Assembly: GCA_036504515.1 (NCBI GenBank)
Contig: DASXVA010000001.1
Coordinates: forward strand, 894,334 to 958,333
From: AWTP1-18 sp036504515
Lineage (GTDB): Bacteria; Pseudomonadota; Gammaproteobacteria; Burkholderiales; Rhodocyclaceae
Length of the DNA: 64,000 bases
Direction of reading: 5' to 3'
The translations under genes were made by a program, and so were the position numbers. Below the pieces are notes generated by a model. It searched no databases, had not been told where the DNA came from, and was given only the letters and a program-made list of their open reading frames with translations. Below are positions 35,282 through 44,208 of the stretch, one piece after another. The first letter of the stretch is position 1, and every line of letters begins with the position of its first letter.

Positions 35282-35462
35282 GGGCTTGCTCCAAAGGAGC
35301 CGGGTTGCGTTGACTCGAGTCGGCTGAAACTACCGGAAGCCGGCAGTCAATGCAACCGCACCAGTACCAGGGACAAGGAAAAAGCGATTGTGACTCAGGC
35401 CTAAAGTCTACGGATTCCCTGCCGTTGACCCGTCGACGACAAAAAAGTAGGGGAGTCCCCAA

Positions 35463-37013
35463 ATGCGCTTTCAACCGACTGCCATGATTGCAGCCTTGGC
35501 TGCTGTTTTCGTTTCTTCTACGCCAGCCTTGGCCTCTCAATGGCAAAAACTGTCTTCAGGTCAGGGAGACAAGGTGGAAGTGGATTTGACCCGGGTCACG
35601 CCAACGGAAGCCGGTCGGGTACAAGCCTGGTCGCGCCTTTCCCTGAGCAAGCCGGTGGCCGACGAAGAAAGCGGGACGACCTATAACGTTGTGGAAGTAC
35701 TCAACAGCTATGACTGCACCAATAGCCGTTACGCTGCTGTCAAACGGCTTTACCTGAACGGCGACACCGTACTCAAGGCGGAGCCCATTTACGGCGCCAA
35801 GGATCAAACAGTTGGGCGCGGCGTCGATGGCGCCCTGTTGAAGGAAGTTTGTCGGAGCCGCCCCAGTCCCGTTGCTGCAGCCAAGGGCAAGGATGGCAAA
35901 GCCAGCGGCGAAAACCGTTTTTCCGTAATGCATGCGGAAATGGTCACCAACGGCAAGGATCCCAAAGCCAAGCCCGTGACGGTGGCTTCTGTGGCGGATA
36001 AGCCGGCGGATAGCGGTAAGACCGAAGCGCCCAAGCGCATGATTGAAATGCCCCGGATTGATCCTTCTCAGGTCGAAAAACCGACGGATACCAAGCCGGG
36101 TGAAGCCGCAGCAACGGCGGCCAAACCACCGGTAGAGAAAGCCCCAGAAAAGAAAGCTCCTGAAAAAGTTGTCGAAAAGCCCGTCGAGAAACCGGTAGAA
36201 AAGTCCTACGCAGCGCCCAGCGCAGCATCGGTGGATGCCTCCTTCTACGGTCTTGACAAGCGTACCCGGGAACTGGCCCTGGCGACGGCGGGCCCGCGCC
36301 GGATCGCCCGGAAAAAGGCCGTGGTCAAGCACGAGGACATCCACTGGAGCTATGAAGGCGAAGGTGGCCCTGCCAACTGGGCCAAGATCGACAGCAAGAA
36401 TTCCCTCTGTGCCACTGGTCAACGTCAATCACCGATTGATATTGGTGAAGGAATCAAGGTCGACCAGGAAGCCATCCGCTTCGACTATCGTCCCCAGCGC
36501 GTCAACATCGAAGACAACGGCCACACCATCCAGGTCAATGTGAATGAGGGCAACTCCATTCGCATCATGGGTCGCACCTATGAGCTGAAGCAGTTGCACT
36601 TCCATCGTCCTTCGGAAGAAAAGGTCAGTGGCAAGCGGTTCGACATGGTGGTGCATCTGGTGCACAAGGATGACGAAGGTCACCTGGCCGTGGTGGCCAT
36701 CCTGCTGGAGCGGGGCGAAACCGAACAGCCCGTGGTCCAGACCATTTGGAACAATCTTCCCCTGGAAGCCCATTCCAGTACCAATCCAAGTGCCGCACTG
36801 GATGTCTTCCGCCTGCTGCCGACGGATCGCAGCTATTACACCTACATGGGCTCCCTGACCACGCCGCCTTGTTCCGAGGGGGTGCTATGGATGGTGTTCA
36901 AGCAGCCGGTTATCGTTACGCCGGAACAGATTGCTGTCTTCTCCCGTCTCTACAAGAACAACGCCCGCCCGATACAGCCCGCCAATGGCCGCCTGGTGAA
37001 GGAAACGCGCTAA
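35463..37013 (+). CDS. Alpha-carbonic anhydrase fused to an N-terminal periplasmic domain
   Basis: 516 residues: signal peptide (cleavage near PALASQ, about 25), an adhesin-E-like beta domain (about 25-150) with two cysteines (YDCTNS, KEVCRS), a long Lys/Pro/Glu-rich linker (about 165-260) and an alpha-carbonic anhydrase domain (about 290-510). The zinc ligands are present: His379 and His381 in LHFHRPSEE and His398 in VVHLVHKDD, with the TTPPCSEGV motif near the end. It should hydrate CO2 in the periplasm, probably anchored or displayed through the other domain. Twice the usual enzyme length. ATG start; divergent from thiC; a terminator follows. Confidence 0.9.
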   Translation: MRFQPTAMIAALAAVFVSSTPALASQWQKLSSGQGDKVEVDLTRVTPTEAGRVQAWSRLSLSKPVADEESGTTYNVVEVLNSYDCTNSRYAAVKRLYLNGDTVLKAEPIYGAKDQTVGRGVDGALLKEVCRSRPSPVAAAKGKDGKASGENRFSVMHAEMVTNGKDPKAKPVTVASVADKPADSGKTEAPKRMIEMPRIDPSQVEKPTDTKPGEAAATAAKPPVEKAPEKKAPEKVVEKPVEKPVEKSYAAPSAASVDASFYGLDKRTRELALATAGPRRIARKKAVVKHEDIHWSYEGEGGPANWAKIDSKNSLCATGQRQSPIDIGEGIKVDQEAIRFDYRPQRVNIEDNGHTIQVNVNEGNSIRIMGRTYELKQLHFHRPSEEKVSGKRFDMVVHLVHKDDEGHLAVVAILLERGETEQPVVQTIWNNLPLEAHSSTNPSAALDVFRLLPTDRSYYTYMGSLTTPPCSEGVLWMVFKQPVIVTPEQIAVFSRLYKNNARPIQPANGRLVKETR

Positions 37014-37038
37014 CCCAGCAAGGGTATTGAGTCACCAC

Positions 37039-37063
37039 AAACACCGACTCAGGTCGGTGTTTT
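37039..37063 (+). terminator. Terminator after the carbonic anhydrase gene
   Basis: AAACACCGAC (37039-37048) and GTCGGTGTTT (37053-37062) form a 10-bp stem with a 4-base loop, with T's at the 3' edge, 25 bases past the stop. Confidence 0.82.
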
Positions 37064-37203
37064 CACTGTGGGGTGGCTCACGGGAATAAGGGCGCCTGTG
37101 TAGCAGGCGTTCAATTTTTCCCTTTCCGAAGGGGATGAATCCTTGCATCCCTACTTAATTTTCGGCGGGGACAATATTCTTCCTCCTGAATCGTCTTCAT
37201 TGC

Positions 37204-37785
37204 ATGGATACGATTTTGAGCCCCGAGGCGCTGATGGCCGAACAGGACAAACACCTCACTGAGACCATCTCCCGGGAACGGGGGCGGCTCGGCAACTTCA
37301 TCCGCCAGCGGGTTGCCGATGCGGGGGAGGCAGAGGACATCCTGCAGGATGTGTTCTTCGAGTTCATCACGGCCTATCGCTTGCCGGAACCCATCGAGCA
37401 GGTGGGGGCGTGGCTGTTCCGCGTGGCCCGCAATCGCATCGTTGACCGCTTCCGCAAAAAACGGGAAGAACCCTTGCCCGATGCCGGGGAAGACGGCCCC
37501 TGGCTGGACGAACTATTGCCCTCGGCTCAGGCCGGGCCGGAGGCGGCCTATGCACGCTCCCTGCTGCTTGAGGCACTCCAATTGGCGCTGGAAGAATTGC
37601 CACCCACCCAGCGCGATGTCTTTATTGCCCACGAACTGGAAGGGTGCAGCTTCAAAACCCTGGCCGAAGAAAGCGGCGTCAGCATCAACACCCTGCTTGG
37701 CCGCAAGCGGTTGGCCGTGCTGCACCTGCGCTCGCGGCTGCAGTCTATCTACGGCGAATTCAATCTTCAAGGAGAAGTGCTATGA
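37204..37785 (+). CDS. ECF-type RNA polymerase sigma factor
   Basis: 193 residues with the two-domain sigma-70 family layout: region 2 (about 25-95: DAGEAEDILQDVFFEFITAY, WLFRVARNRIVDRFRKK) and region 4 (about 125-185: LPPTQRDVFIAHELEGCSFKTLAEESGVSINTLLGRK split by a loop). No classical anti-sigma gene is adjacent; instead a small His-rich membrane protein overlaps its stop (ATGA). Signal and targets unknown. Confidence 0.9.
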   Translation: MDTILSPEALMAEQDKHLTETISRERGRLGNFIRQRVADAGEAEDILQDVFFEFITAYRLPEPIEQVGAWLFRVARNRIVDRFRKKREEPLPDAGEDGPWLDELLPSAQAGPEAAYARSLLLEALQLALEELPPTQRDVFIAHELEGCSFKTLAEESGVSINTLLGRKRLAVLHLRSRLQSIYGEFNLQGEVL

Positions 37786-38117
37786 GCTGTAAAAGTAAAT
37801 GCGTAAAGATCGGCCTGATGGCCGTGGTCGGGGTTGCCGCCCTGGGCTGGCTGGTGATGGTGTTGTGGAACTGGCTGGTGCCGGCCCTGTTTGTGAGTGG
37901 TCGCGAAGTGGATTATCTGCAGGCCATCGGGCTGCTGGCCCTGTGCAAAATCCTTTTCGGTGGCTTCCGCGGTCACGGTGGGTTTCATGGCCGCCTGCAT
38001 CGCCATCATCTGGAACACCTGACGCCGGAGGAGCGGGAACGGCTCCATAGCGGCTGGCATCGCTGGGGCTGCAAGAGCAAGCCAGCGGAGCCAGAAAGCA
38101 AGGGCGCCGGGGACTGA
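37782..38117 (+). CDS. Small His-rich membrane protein coupled to the ECF sigma factor
   Basis: 111 residues: Cys pair at the N-terminus (MSCKSKC), two hydrophobic helices (about 10-32 and 45-62), then GGFRGHGGFHGRLHRHHLEHLTPEERERL, a His-rich stretch with a CpxP/Spy-like LTPEER motif, and a short charged tail. ATG has a good ribosome site (AAGGAG) and overlaps the sigma stop by 4 bases. It could be a metal-sensing anti-sigma factor or a target; neither is demonstrated. Confidence 0.8.
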   Translation: MSCKSKCVKIGLMAVVGVAALGWLVMVLWNWLVPALFVSGREVDYLQAIGLLALCKILFGGFRGHGGFHGRLHRHHLEHLTPEERERLHSGWHRWGCKSKPAEPESKGAGD

Positions 38118-38129
38118 TAGCGTTGGAAC

Positions 38130-38160
38130 AATCGAGGGGTGGACGTTGCGCCCCTCGATT
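38130..38160 (+). terminator. Terminator after the ECF operon
   Basis: AATCGAGGGG (38130-38139) pairs with CCCCTCGATT (38151-38160), a 10-bp stem with an 11-base loop, followed by the T-rich TATTTC. Confidence 0.75.
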
Positions 38161-38177
38161 TATTTCATTGACTACTG

Positions 38178-38191
38178 ACTAACCGGTTAGT
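38178..38191. promoter_or_regulatory. TetR-type operator upstream of the efflux operon
   Basis: ACTAACCGGTTAGT is a perfect 14-bp palindrome 14 bp upstream of the TetR gene's ATG. This form and place are typical for an autoregulated TetR/AcrR repressor that controls the RND operon behind it. Confidence 0.75.
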
Positions 38192-38205
38192 TATTATCCG
38201 CCGCC

Positions 38206-38910
38206 ATGACCAATCCCCTTATTTCCAAGCTCAAGTCCCTGCGCTGTCCCGTCCAGGTCGGAATGGAGGGCGTTGCCCGGTCCCGCCAGCGACGCAAAGA
38301 GGCCAGACCCGGCGAATTGCTGGCGGCGGCCTTGGCCTTGTTCGTAGAACGGGGCTATAGCGCGACCCGACTTGACGATGTGGCCGCCCGGGCGGGTGTC
38401 ACCAAAGGCACCCTGTATCTCTATTACGACAACAAGGAAGCCCTGTTCAAGGCCGTGGTGGAAAACAGCATCGTGCCAGTGATCGACGAGGCTGAACGGA
38501 TGTTGGCCGAGCATCAGGGCACCATGGCTGATCTGCTGCGCAAGATGTTGTTCAGTTGGTGGGAACGGGTTGGCTCCACCGAATTGGGCGGCATCTGCAA
38601 GCTCATCATCAGCGAGGCTGGCAACTTTCCTGACGTGGCGGCGTATTACCACGGCACGGTGATTGCCCGGGCGCAACGCATCATTCGCCAAGTACTGGAG
38701 TCCGGTGTTGAGCGCGGCGAGTTTCGGCCGATCGATATTGAAACGGCTTTTCACGTGATTTTTGCGCCTCTGCTGATGCTGGCCATCTGGACGAATTCCT
38801 TCGCGGTTTGCGGTGCCGGCATAGATCCGGTGCGCTATCTGGAAACCACGATAGACCTGACCCTCAATGGCCTGAGCAGCGGCCAAGAGCAACAAGCCAA
38901 CACTAAGTAA
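38206..38910 (+). CDS. TetR/AcrR-family transcriptional regulator
   Basis: 234 residues with an unusually long basic N-terminus (about 35 residues) before the TetR helix-turn-helix (LLAAALALFVERGYSATRL then LDDVAARAGVTKGTLYLYY), and a helical ligand domain with a C-terminal part like that of AcrR-type efflux repressors. A perfect palindrome just upstream suggests autorepression and control of the following RND genes, which begin 20 bp after its stop. Confidence 0.9.
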   Translation: MTNPLISKLKSLRCPVQVGMEGVARSRQRRKEARPGELLAAALALFVERGYSATRLDDVAARAGVTKGTLYLYYDNKEALFKAVVENSIVPVIDEAERMLAEHQGTMADLLRKMLFSWWERVGSTELGGICKLIISEAGNFPDVAAYYHGTVIARAQRIIRQVLESGVERGEFRPIDIETAFHVIFAPLLMLAIWTNSFAVCGAGIDPVRYLETTIDLTLNGLSSGQEQQANTK

Positions 38911-38930
38911 TCATTCCTACGGACCCAACC

Positions 38931-39974
38931 ATGAAAACGTGGCTAACCATTCCCGCCCTCCTCGTGCTGGCAGCCTGCTCCGAATCCAAAGTGCCTGAGC
39001 CGCTACCTCGTCTGGTCAAGACCATCACCGTTGCCCAAGGTGTGGGTAATGCCGTTCGCACCTATAGCGGAGAAGTTCGGGCAAGGCATGAAAGCTTGCT
39101 GGGTTTCCGGGTGGGAGGCAAGATCATCGAGCGTCTGGTGGATGCCGGTGCCGTCGTCAAAGCCGGTCAAGCCCTGGCCCGTATCGATGGTGCCGATGCG
39201 GCTTTGCAATCGATTCAGGCCGAAGCCCAGCGCAGCCTGGCCGAGGCCGAGGCGAAACGCTATCGCGACTTGAAGGAAAAGAATTTCATCAGCCAGTCCG
39301 CCCTGGACAGCAAGGAAACTACCTACAAAGCAGCCGCAGCCCAGGCCGCCCTGGCGCGCAATCAATCCGCCTACACCACCTTGGTGGCGGATAAGGATGG
39401 CGCGATTGCTGCAGTACTGGCGGAAGCAGGCCAGGTGGTTTCTGCCGGTCAAGGCGTGATGCGGCTTGCCCACCAGGGCGAGCGGGAAATTTCAGTGAAC
39501 ATCCCGGAAGACGGCCTGAGCGGATTGAAGGTCGGCATGGAGGCAGAAGTCACGTTGTGGACCGATGGCAACAAGGTGATCAAGGGCAAACTGCGTGAAC
39601 TCGCTCCTGCCGCTGATCCGGCAACGCGCACCTATCCGGCCCGGATTGCCCTGACGGCCAGCGAGGCCGCCCTGCCCCTGGGGCTCAGCGCCACGGTGAA
39701 ATTTCCCGGTATCAACAGTGATGCCAAAGACGGTAGCAAAGCGGCGAGCGTTCCCCTGTCTGCCGTGTTCCAGCAAGGCGATAAGCCTGCCGTCTGGGTC
39801 ATCGACAAGGAAGGAATTATTACCCTGCGACCTGTGACGGTCAGCCGTTATGGTGAGCAAGAGGCCATAGTCAGCGCTGGTCTTGAGGGTGGTGAACAAC
39901 TGGTTGCTGCTGGCGTGCACAAGCTTCACACCGGTGAAAAGGTGAGAGTCATCAGCGCTGCCGCTGCTCACTGA
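38931..39974 (+). CDS. RND efflux periplasmic adaptor (membrane fusion) lipoprotein
   Basis: 347 residues. Lipobox LAAC at about 13-16 for lipid anchoring. Domain order is barrel–hairpin–lipoyl–beta-barrel–membrane-proximal: GGKIIERLVDAGAVVKAGQ, a short alpha-hairpin (AEAQRSLAEAEAKRYRDL), then AVLAEAGQVVSAGQGVM. It links the inner-membrane pump encoded next to an outer-membrane channel, possibly the TolC-like protein at 44.2 kb. Substrate unknown. Confidence 0.92.
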   Translation: MKTWLTIPALLVLAACSESKVPEPLPRLVKTITVAQGVGNAVRTYSGEVRARHESLLGFRVGGKIIERLVDAGAVVKAGQALARIDGADAALQSIQAEAQRSLAEAEAKRYRDLKEKNFISQSALDSKETTYKAAAAQAALARNQSAYTTLVADKDGAIAAVLAEAGQVVSAGQGVMRLAHQGEREISVNIPEDGLSGLKVGMEAEVTLWTDGNKVIKGKLRELAPAADPATRTYPARIALTASEAALPLGLSATVKFPGINSDAKDGSKAASVPLSAVFQQGDKPAVWVIDKEGIITLRPVTVSRYGEQEAIVSAGLEGGEQLVAAGVHKLHTGEKVRVISAAAAH

Positions 39975-39986
39975 AGGTCGCTTTTC

Positions 39987-42900
39987 ATGAAAAAACTCAA
40001 TCTTTCCGCCTGGGCCCTTGAGCACAGCCAGATGGTGATTTACCTGATGGTGGTTCTGCTGCTGGGCGGCGTGCTGTCCTTTTTCAAGCTGGGACGCAGT
40101 GAAGACCCTCCCTTTACCTTCAAGGTGATGGTGGTGCGCACCATCTGGCCGGGGGCCACGGTGAAGGAAGTGGAAAGCCAGCTCACGGAACGGATAGAAA
40201 AGAAACTGCAGGACACACCCTGGGCCGACGTGGTGCGTTCCGCCTCCCGTCCCGGCGAGTCCCTGGTCTTCATCGCGCTGAAGGATTACACCCCGCCCAA
40301 GGAAGTGCCGGAGGCCTGGTATCAGGTGCGCAAGCAACTGAACGACATTCGCGCAACATTGCCTGCTGGCGTCCAGGGGCCGTTCCCCAATGACGAATTT
40401 GGCGATGTGGACATCCTGATCTACGGCCTTACCGGCGACGGCATTGGCTTGCCAGAATTGCGTAGCTACGCGGACAGCATGGCGCGGGAACTGCGCACCC
40501 TGAAGGACGTGAAAAAGATCGAAATGATCGGCGTGCAGGAAGAGCGGATCAATGTCGATATTGCACCGGCCCGAATGGCGGCACTAGGCCTGACGCCCAA
40601 GCAGATCAGCGATGCTCTGGATCAGCAGAATGCCATCGTCGCATCGGCCTTTGTCGAAACAGCCAGCGACCGGATTCAGCTTCGGGTGACCGGGCGTTTC
40701 GATACGGTGGAGGCTGTCAAAAATACGGCGCTGCTGGCGAACGGCAAAACCATCAAGCTGGGTGACATTGCCCAGATCAGCCGGGGTCTGGTGGACCCGC
40801 CGGCACCCCAGATGCGCATTGACGGCAAGCCGGCCATTGCCTTTGGCGTGGTGATCGCCAAGGGCGGCAATGTGCCGGACCTGGGGGAAACCGTCAGCAA
40901 GCGCATGAAGCAGTTGCAGGCAGCATTGCCGGTGGGTGTGGATGTGCATGTGGTGGCGGACCAACCGGAAGTGGTGCGCTCATCCATCGAGTTGTTTGTG
41001 CATTCCTTGGCAGAAGCCGTGGTGATCGTGCTGGCGGTTTCCTTCCTCAGCCTTGGGGTACGGACCGGCGCCGTAGTGGCCTTGTCGATTCCCATCGTGC
41101 TGGCTTTGACGTTTTTGCTGATGGGCGTGTTCAACATCGACCTGCAGCGGATCTCCCTGGGCGCACTGGTTATTGCTCTGGGGTTGCTGGTGGACGATGC
41201 CATCATCGCCGTGGAAATGATGGTGGTGAAAATGGAGCAGGGTTGGGACCGCTTCAGCGCCGCCACCTACGCTTTCACCTCCACCGCCTTCCCCATGTTG
41301 ACGGGCACCCTAATCACTGCCGCAGGCTTCCTGCCCATCGCCTTTGCCAAGTCCGCCGCCGGGGAATACACCTTCTCCATCTTTGCTGTGGTGACCATCG
41401 CCCTGCTGACCTCCTGGGTTGTGGCCGTGGTGTTCACTCCCTGGCTGGGCTACAAAATTCTTGATCCGGTGGCCCTGGTGGCCAAGGCCCAGAAGCATGG
41501 TGAAGATATCTACGACACTCCCTTCTACCGTCGCTTCCGTAGCGTTGTGGAATGGTGTCTGGTCCATCGCTGGCGTGTGATCGGGGCGACGGCGGCAGCC
41601 TTTGTGCTGACCATCTTCCTGTTTGGCGTTGCGGTGCAAAAGCAGTTCTTCCCCGCCTCCAGTCGTCCCGAATTGCTGGTGGACATCTGGCTGCCGCAAA
41701 CCGCATCCCTCAAGGCCAGCGGTTCCGAAGCCGCAAGGGTGGAAGCCCTGTTGGCCAAGGAGCCCACCGTGGAGAACTACTACACCTACGTGGGCAACGG
41801 CTCCCCCCGCTTCTATTTGCCGCTTGATCAGCAACTCTTCAGCGACAACTTCGCCCAGATTGTGGTGGTGACCAAGGGCCTGGAAGAGCGGGAAGTCCTC
41901 AAGAAAAAACTGGACGCCCTGTTTGAAGGGGATGACCCGGGCTGGAGCCATCTGCGGGTTCGCACTGGCCGTCTCGAAAATGGTCCTCCGGTTGGTTATC
42001 CAGTGCAGTTCCGGGCCTCTGGCCCCGATGCAGAAGTTGTGCGCGGCATTGCGCAAGAGGTGGCGACCGCCATGCGGACCAATGCCGGACTGCGGGATGT
42101 GCATCTGGACTGGAACGAGAAGATCAAGAGCGTTCGCATCGAAGTGGACCAGGAGCGGGCCAAGATTCTCGGCGTGAATAGCCAGGATATTTCCCTCACG
42201 TTGCGGGCCTGGCTCAACGGCGCGGCCATGACCCAATATCGTGAAGGCGACCGCTTGATCGACGTGGTCTGGCGTGCCGGTCGCAGTCAGGCCGATAACG
42301 CTGCCACCATGGAACGTCTGCCGGATCTGGACATTGCTGCCAGTGATGGTCGCCATGTGCCCCTGGCTCAGGTGGCGAAGCTGATCCCCGTGCTGGAAGA
42401 CGGCGTGATCTGGCGCCGTAACCGGTTACCCACCATCACGGTACGGGGCGACCTGACGGACCAGAAGGTGCAGGCCCCCACCATTTCCGTGGCCCTGGAA
42501 CCGAAGATGGATGTACTGCGGGCAAAGCTGCCTAGTGGCTACAGCATCGAAACCGGTGGCGCAATCGAAGAGTCGGCCAAGGGCTCCGACTCCATCGTTG
42601 CCGTTCTGCCCATGGCCCTGTTCGTGGTGGTGACCCTGCTCATGATGCAGTTGCAGAGCATCAGCCGCACCGTCATGGTGGTGCTGACAGCCCCTCTGGG
42701 ATTGATTGGTGTCTTGCTGGGGCTGCTGGTGTTCCAGGCTCCCTTCGGTTTCGTCGCCAATTTGGGGGTGATCGCCTTGATGGGCATGATCATGCGTAAC
42801 TCGGTGATCCTGATGGACCAGATCGAGCAGGATGAAGTGGCCGGCATCAGTCGATGGGAAGCCATTGTCAGTTCTACCGTGCGCCGTTTCCGCCCCATCG

Positions 42901-43103
42901 TGCTGACGGCAGCTGCTGCCATCCTGGCCATGATTCCCCTGACCCGGCAGGTATTTTGGGGCCCCATGGCGATTGCCATCATGGGCGGCCTGATCGTCGC
43001 CACGGCCCTCACCTGCCTGTTCCTGCCGGCCCTGTATGCGGCCTGGTTCAAGGTCCGCAAGGAGGATGGGGTAATTACCGATGCCGCGGTGGCTCAGGGC
43101 TAA
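39987..43103 (+). CDS. RND efflux permease
   Basis: 1038 residues, the full two-repeat RND architecture: N-terminal helix, two large periplasmic loops (about 35-330 and 560-850), and twelve membrane helices. The conserved proton-relay acidic region appears in ALGLLVDDAIIAVEMM. Proton-driven export of small hydrophobic compounds is expected. By sequence it is closer to the HAE-related 'CusA/AcrB-like efflux RND' types without heavy-metal residues. It starts 12 bp after the adaptor gene. Confidence 0.94.
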   Translation: MKKLNLSAWALEHSQMVIYLMVVLLLGGVLSFFKLGRSEDPPFTFKVMVVRTIWPGATVKEVESQLTERIEKKLQDTPWADVVRSASRPGESLVFIALKDYTPPKEVPEAWYQVRKQLNDIRATLPAGVQGPFPNDEFGDVDILIYGLTGDGIGLPELRSYADSMARELRTLKDVKKIEMIGVQEERINVDIAPARMAALGLTPKQISDALDQQNAIVASAFVETASDRIQLRVTGRFDTVEAVKNTALLANGKTIKLGDIAQISRGLVDPPAPQMRIDGKPAIAFGVVIAKGGNVPDLGETVSKRMKQLQAALPVGVDVHVVADQPEVVRSSIELFVHSLAEAVVIVLAVSFLSLGVRTGAVVALSIPIVLALTFLLMGVFNIDLQRISLGALVIALGLLVDDAIIAVEMMVVKMEQGWDRFSAATYAFTSTAFPMLTGTLITAAGFLPIAFAKSAAGEYTFSIFAVVTIALLTSWVVAVVFTPWLGYKILDPVALVAKAQKHGEDIYDTPFYRRFRSVVEWCLVHRWRVIGATAAAFVLTIFLFGVAVQKQFFPASSRPELLVDIWLPQTASLKASGSEAARVEALLAKEPTVENYYTYVGNGSPRFYLPLDQQLFSDNFAQIVVVTKGLEEREVLKKKLDALFEGDDPGWSHLRVRTGRLENGPPVGYPVQFRASGPDAEVVRGIAQEVATAMRTNAGLRDVHLDWNEKIKSVRIEVDQERAKILGVNSQDISLTLRAWLNGAAMTQYREGDRLIDVVWRAGRSQADNAATMERLPDLDIAASDGRHVPLAQVAKLIPVLEDGVIWRRNRLPTITVRGDLTDQKVQAPTISVALEPKMDVLRAKLPSGYSIETGGAIEESAKGSDSIVAVLPMALFVVVTLLMMQLQSISRTVMVVLTAPLGLIGVLLGLLVFQAPFGFVANLGVIALMGMIMRNSVILMDQIEQDEVAGISRWEAIVSSTVRRFRPIVLTAAAAILAMIPLTRQVFWGPMAIAIMGGLIVATALTCLFLPALYAAWFKVRKEDGVITDAAVAQG

Positions 43104-43190
43104 AATGATCGACTTTGTCGCCGCCTTGAAAACATCCTGGCAACAGGGCGCTCAAGGCATATTAGAATAATCTGATATTTAGAGGTCGCC

Positions 43191-43856
43191 ATGAGTACTG
43201 CCATCAACTTTGATCAAGCCCGTTACAACATGGTCGAACAGCAGGTCCGTCCCTGGGCCGTGTTCGATCAAGAGATCCGTGAACAGTTGTCCGCTGTTCA
43301 TCGGGAACTATTCGTGCCGGCCGCCTACCGTACCCTGGCCTATGCTGATACCGCTATCCCCCTGGGCCATGGCGCTGAAATGCTGCACCCGGTGGTGGAG
43401 GCTCAAGCCCTCAAGGCCCTGCAATTGAAAAAGCACGCCAAGGTGCTGGAAGTCGGTACCGGCTCCGGCTACATGGCTGCCCTGCTGGCCGAACACGCCG
43501 AGCAAGTCTGGTCCGTCGAGATCGAACCCGCCCTAGCGGAAACCGCCAAGGCTAATCTGCAAAAAGCCGGTGTCGGCAATGTGGCGGTGGAAGTTGGCGA
43601 TGGCCTCAAAGGTCTGGCGGCACACGCTCCTTTCGACGCCATCATGGTGTCCGGTGCTGTGCTGGAAATCCCCGCCGCGCTGCTGGAACAACTTAACGTG
43701 CACGGCACCCTGTTCGCCATCGTCGGCGACGCTCCGGTCCAGACCATGGAAGTGGTCACCCGGGTCAGCGAGACCGAGTACAAGACCAAAAAGATTCTGG
43801 AAGCCGGTGCCGCGCTGCTGCGCAGCGGTAATGCCCGGGCAGCCTTTAGCTTCTGA
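43191..43856 (+). CDS. pcm: Protein-L-isoaspartate O-methyltransferase family protein
   Basis: 221 residues with the SAM motif I EVGTGSGYMAALLAEHA and post-motif VEVGDGLKG, in the Pcm family that methylates isoaspartyl residues to start their repair. The N-terminal region MVEQQVRPW is typical of the betaproteobacterial version upstream of rhodanese–tolC. A few of this subgroup lack the catalytic Ser/Thr pattern of E. coli Pcm, so true repair activity is not certain. ATG start. Confidence 0.85.
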   Translation: MSTAINFDQARYNMVEQQVRPWAVFDQEIREQLSAVHRELFVPAAYRTLAYADTAIPLGHGAEMLHPVVEAQALKALQLKKHAKVLEVGTGSGYMAALLAEHAEQVWSVEIEPALAETAKANLQKAGVGNVAVEVGDGLKGLAAHAPFDAIMVSGAVLEIPAALLEQLNVHGTLFAIVGDAPVQTMEVVTRVSETEYKTKKILEAGAALLRSGNARAAFSF

Positions 43857-43866
43857 AAGCGACGTC

Positions 43867-44190
43867 ATGGAACAGATCACCCCTTCCACACTGAAAGCCT
43901 GGCTTGCCGACGAAAGCAAGGCGAAGCCTTATTTGCTCGATGTGCGGGAAAGCTGGGAGTTTGAAAAGTGCCATATCGATGGCGCCCAGTTGATGCCCAT
44001 GAGCACCATTCCTGCCCGGGTCGCCGAACTCAAGCGGGATGAGGACATTGTGGTGATCTGTCATCACGGCGGTCGCAGTTTTCAGGTGGCCATGTTTCTC
44101 GAACAGCAGGGTTTCTCCCGGCTGCACAACCTGAACGGCGGTGTCGATGCCTGGGCCTTGCAGGTCGACACCACCATGGCTCGCTATTAA
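43867..44190 (+). CDS. Rhodanese-like protein
   Basis: 107 residues, a single rhodanese domain with active-site Cys in VVICHHGGRS and the LLDVRESWEFEKCHI segment. Probably a sulfur carrier or sulfurtransferase in the cytoplasm. It starts 10 bp after pcm and precedes the tolC-like gene by 18 bp; the pcm–rhodanese–tolC order is one I associate with this group. ATG at 43867. Confidence 0.88.
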   Translation: MEQITPSTLKAWLADESKAKPYLLDVRESWEFEKCHIDGAQLMPMSTIPARVAELKRDEDIVVICHHGGRSFQVAMFLEQQGFSRLHNLNGGVDAWALQVDTTMARY

Positions 44191-44208
44191 ACAAAGGAAG
44201 CATCACCG

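Noticed and set aside
35282..35462. TPP riboswitch before thiC
   Set aside because: Searched both strands for the CTGAGA, ACCTGAT and GCGTAGGGA-type boxes; none is present, so no riboswitch is called.
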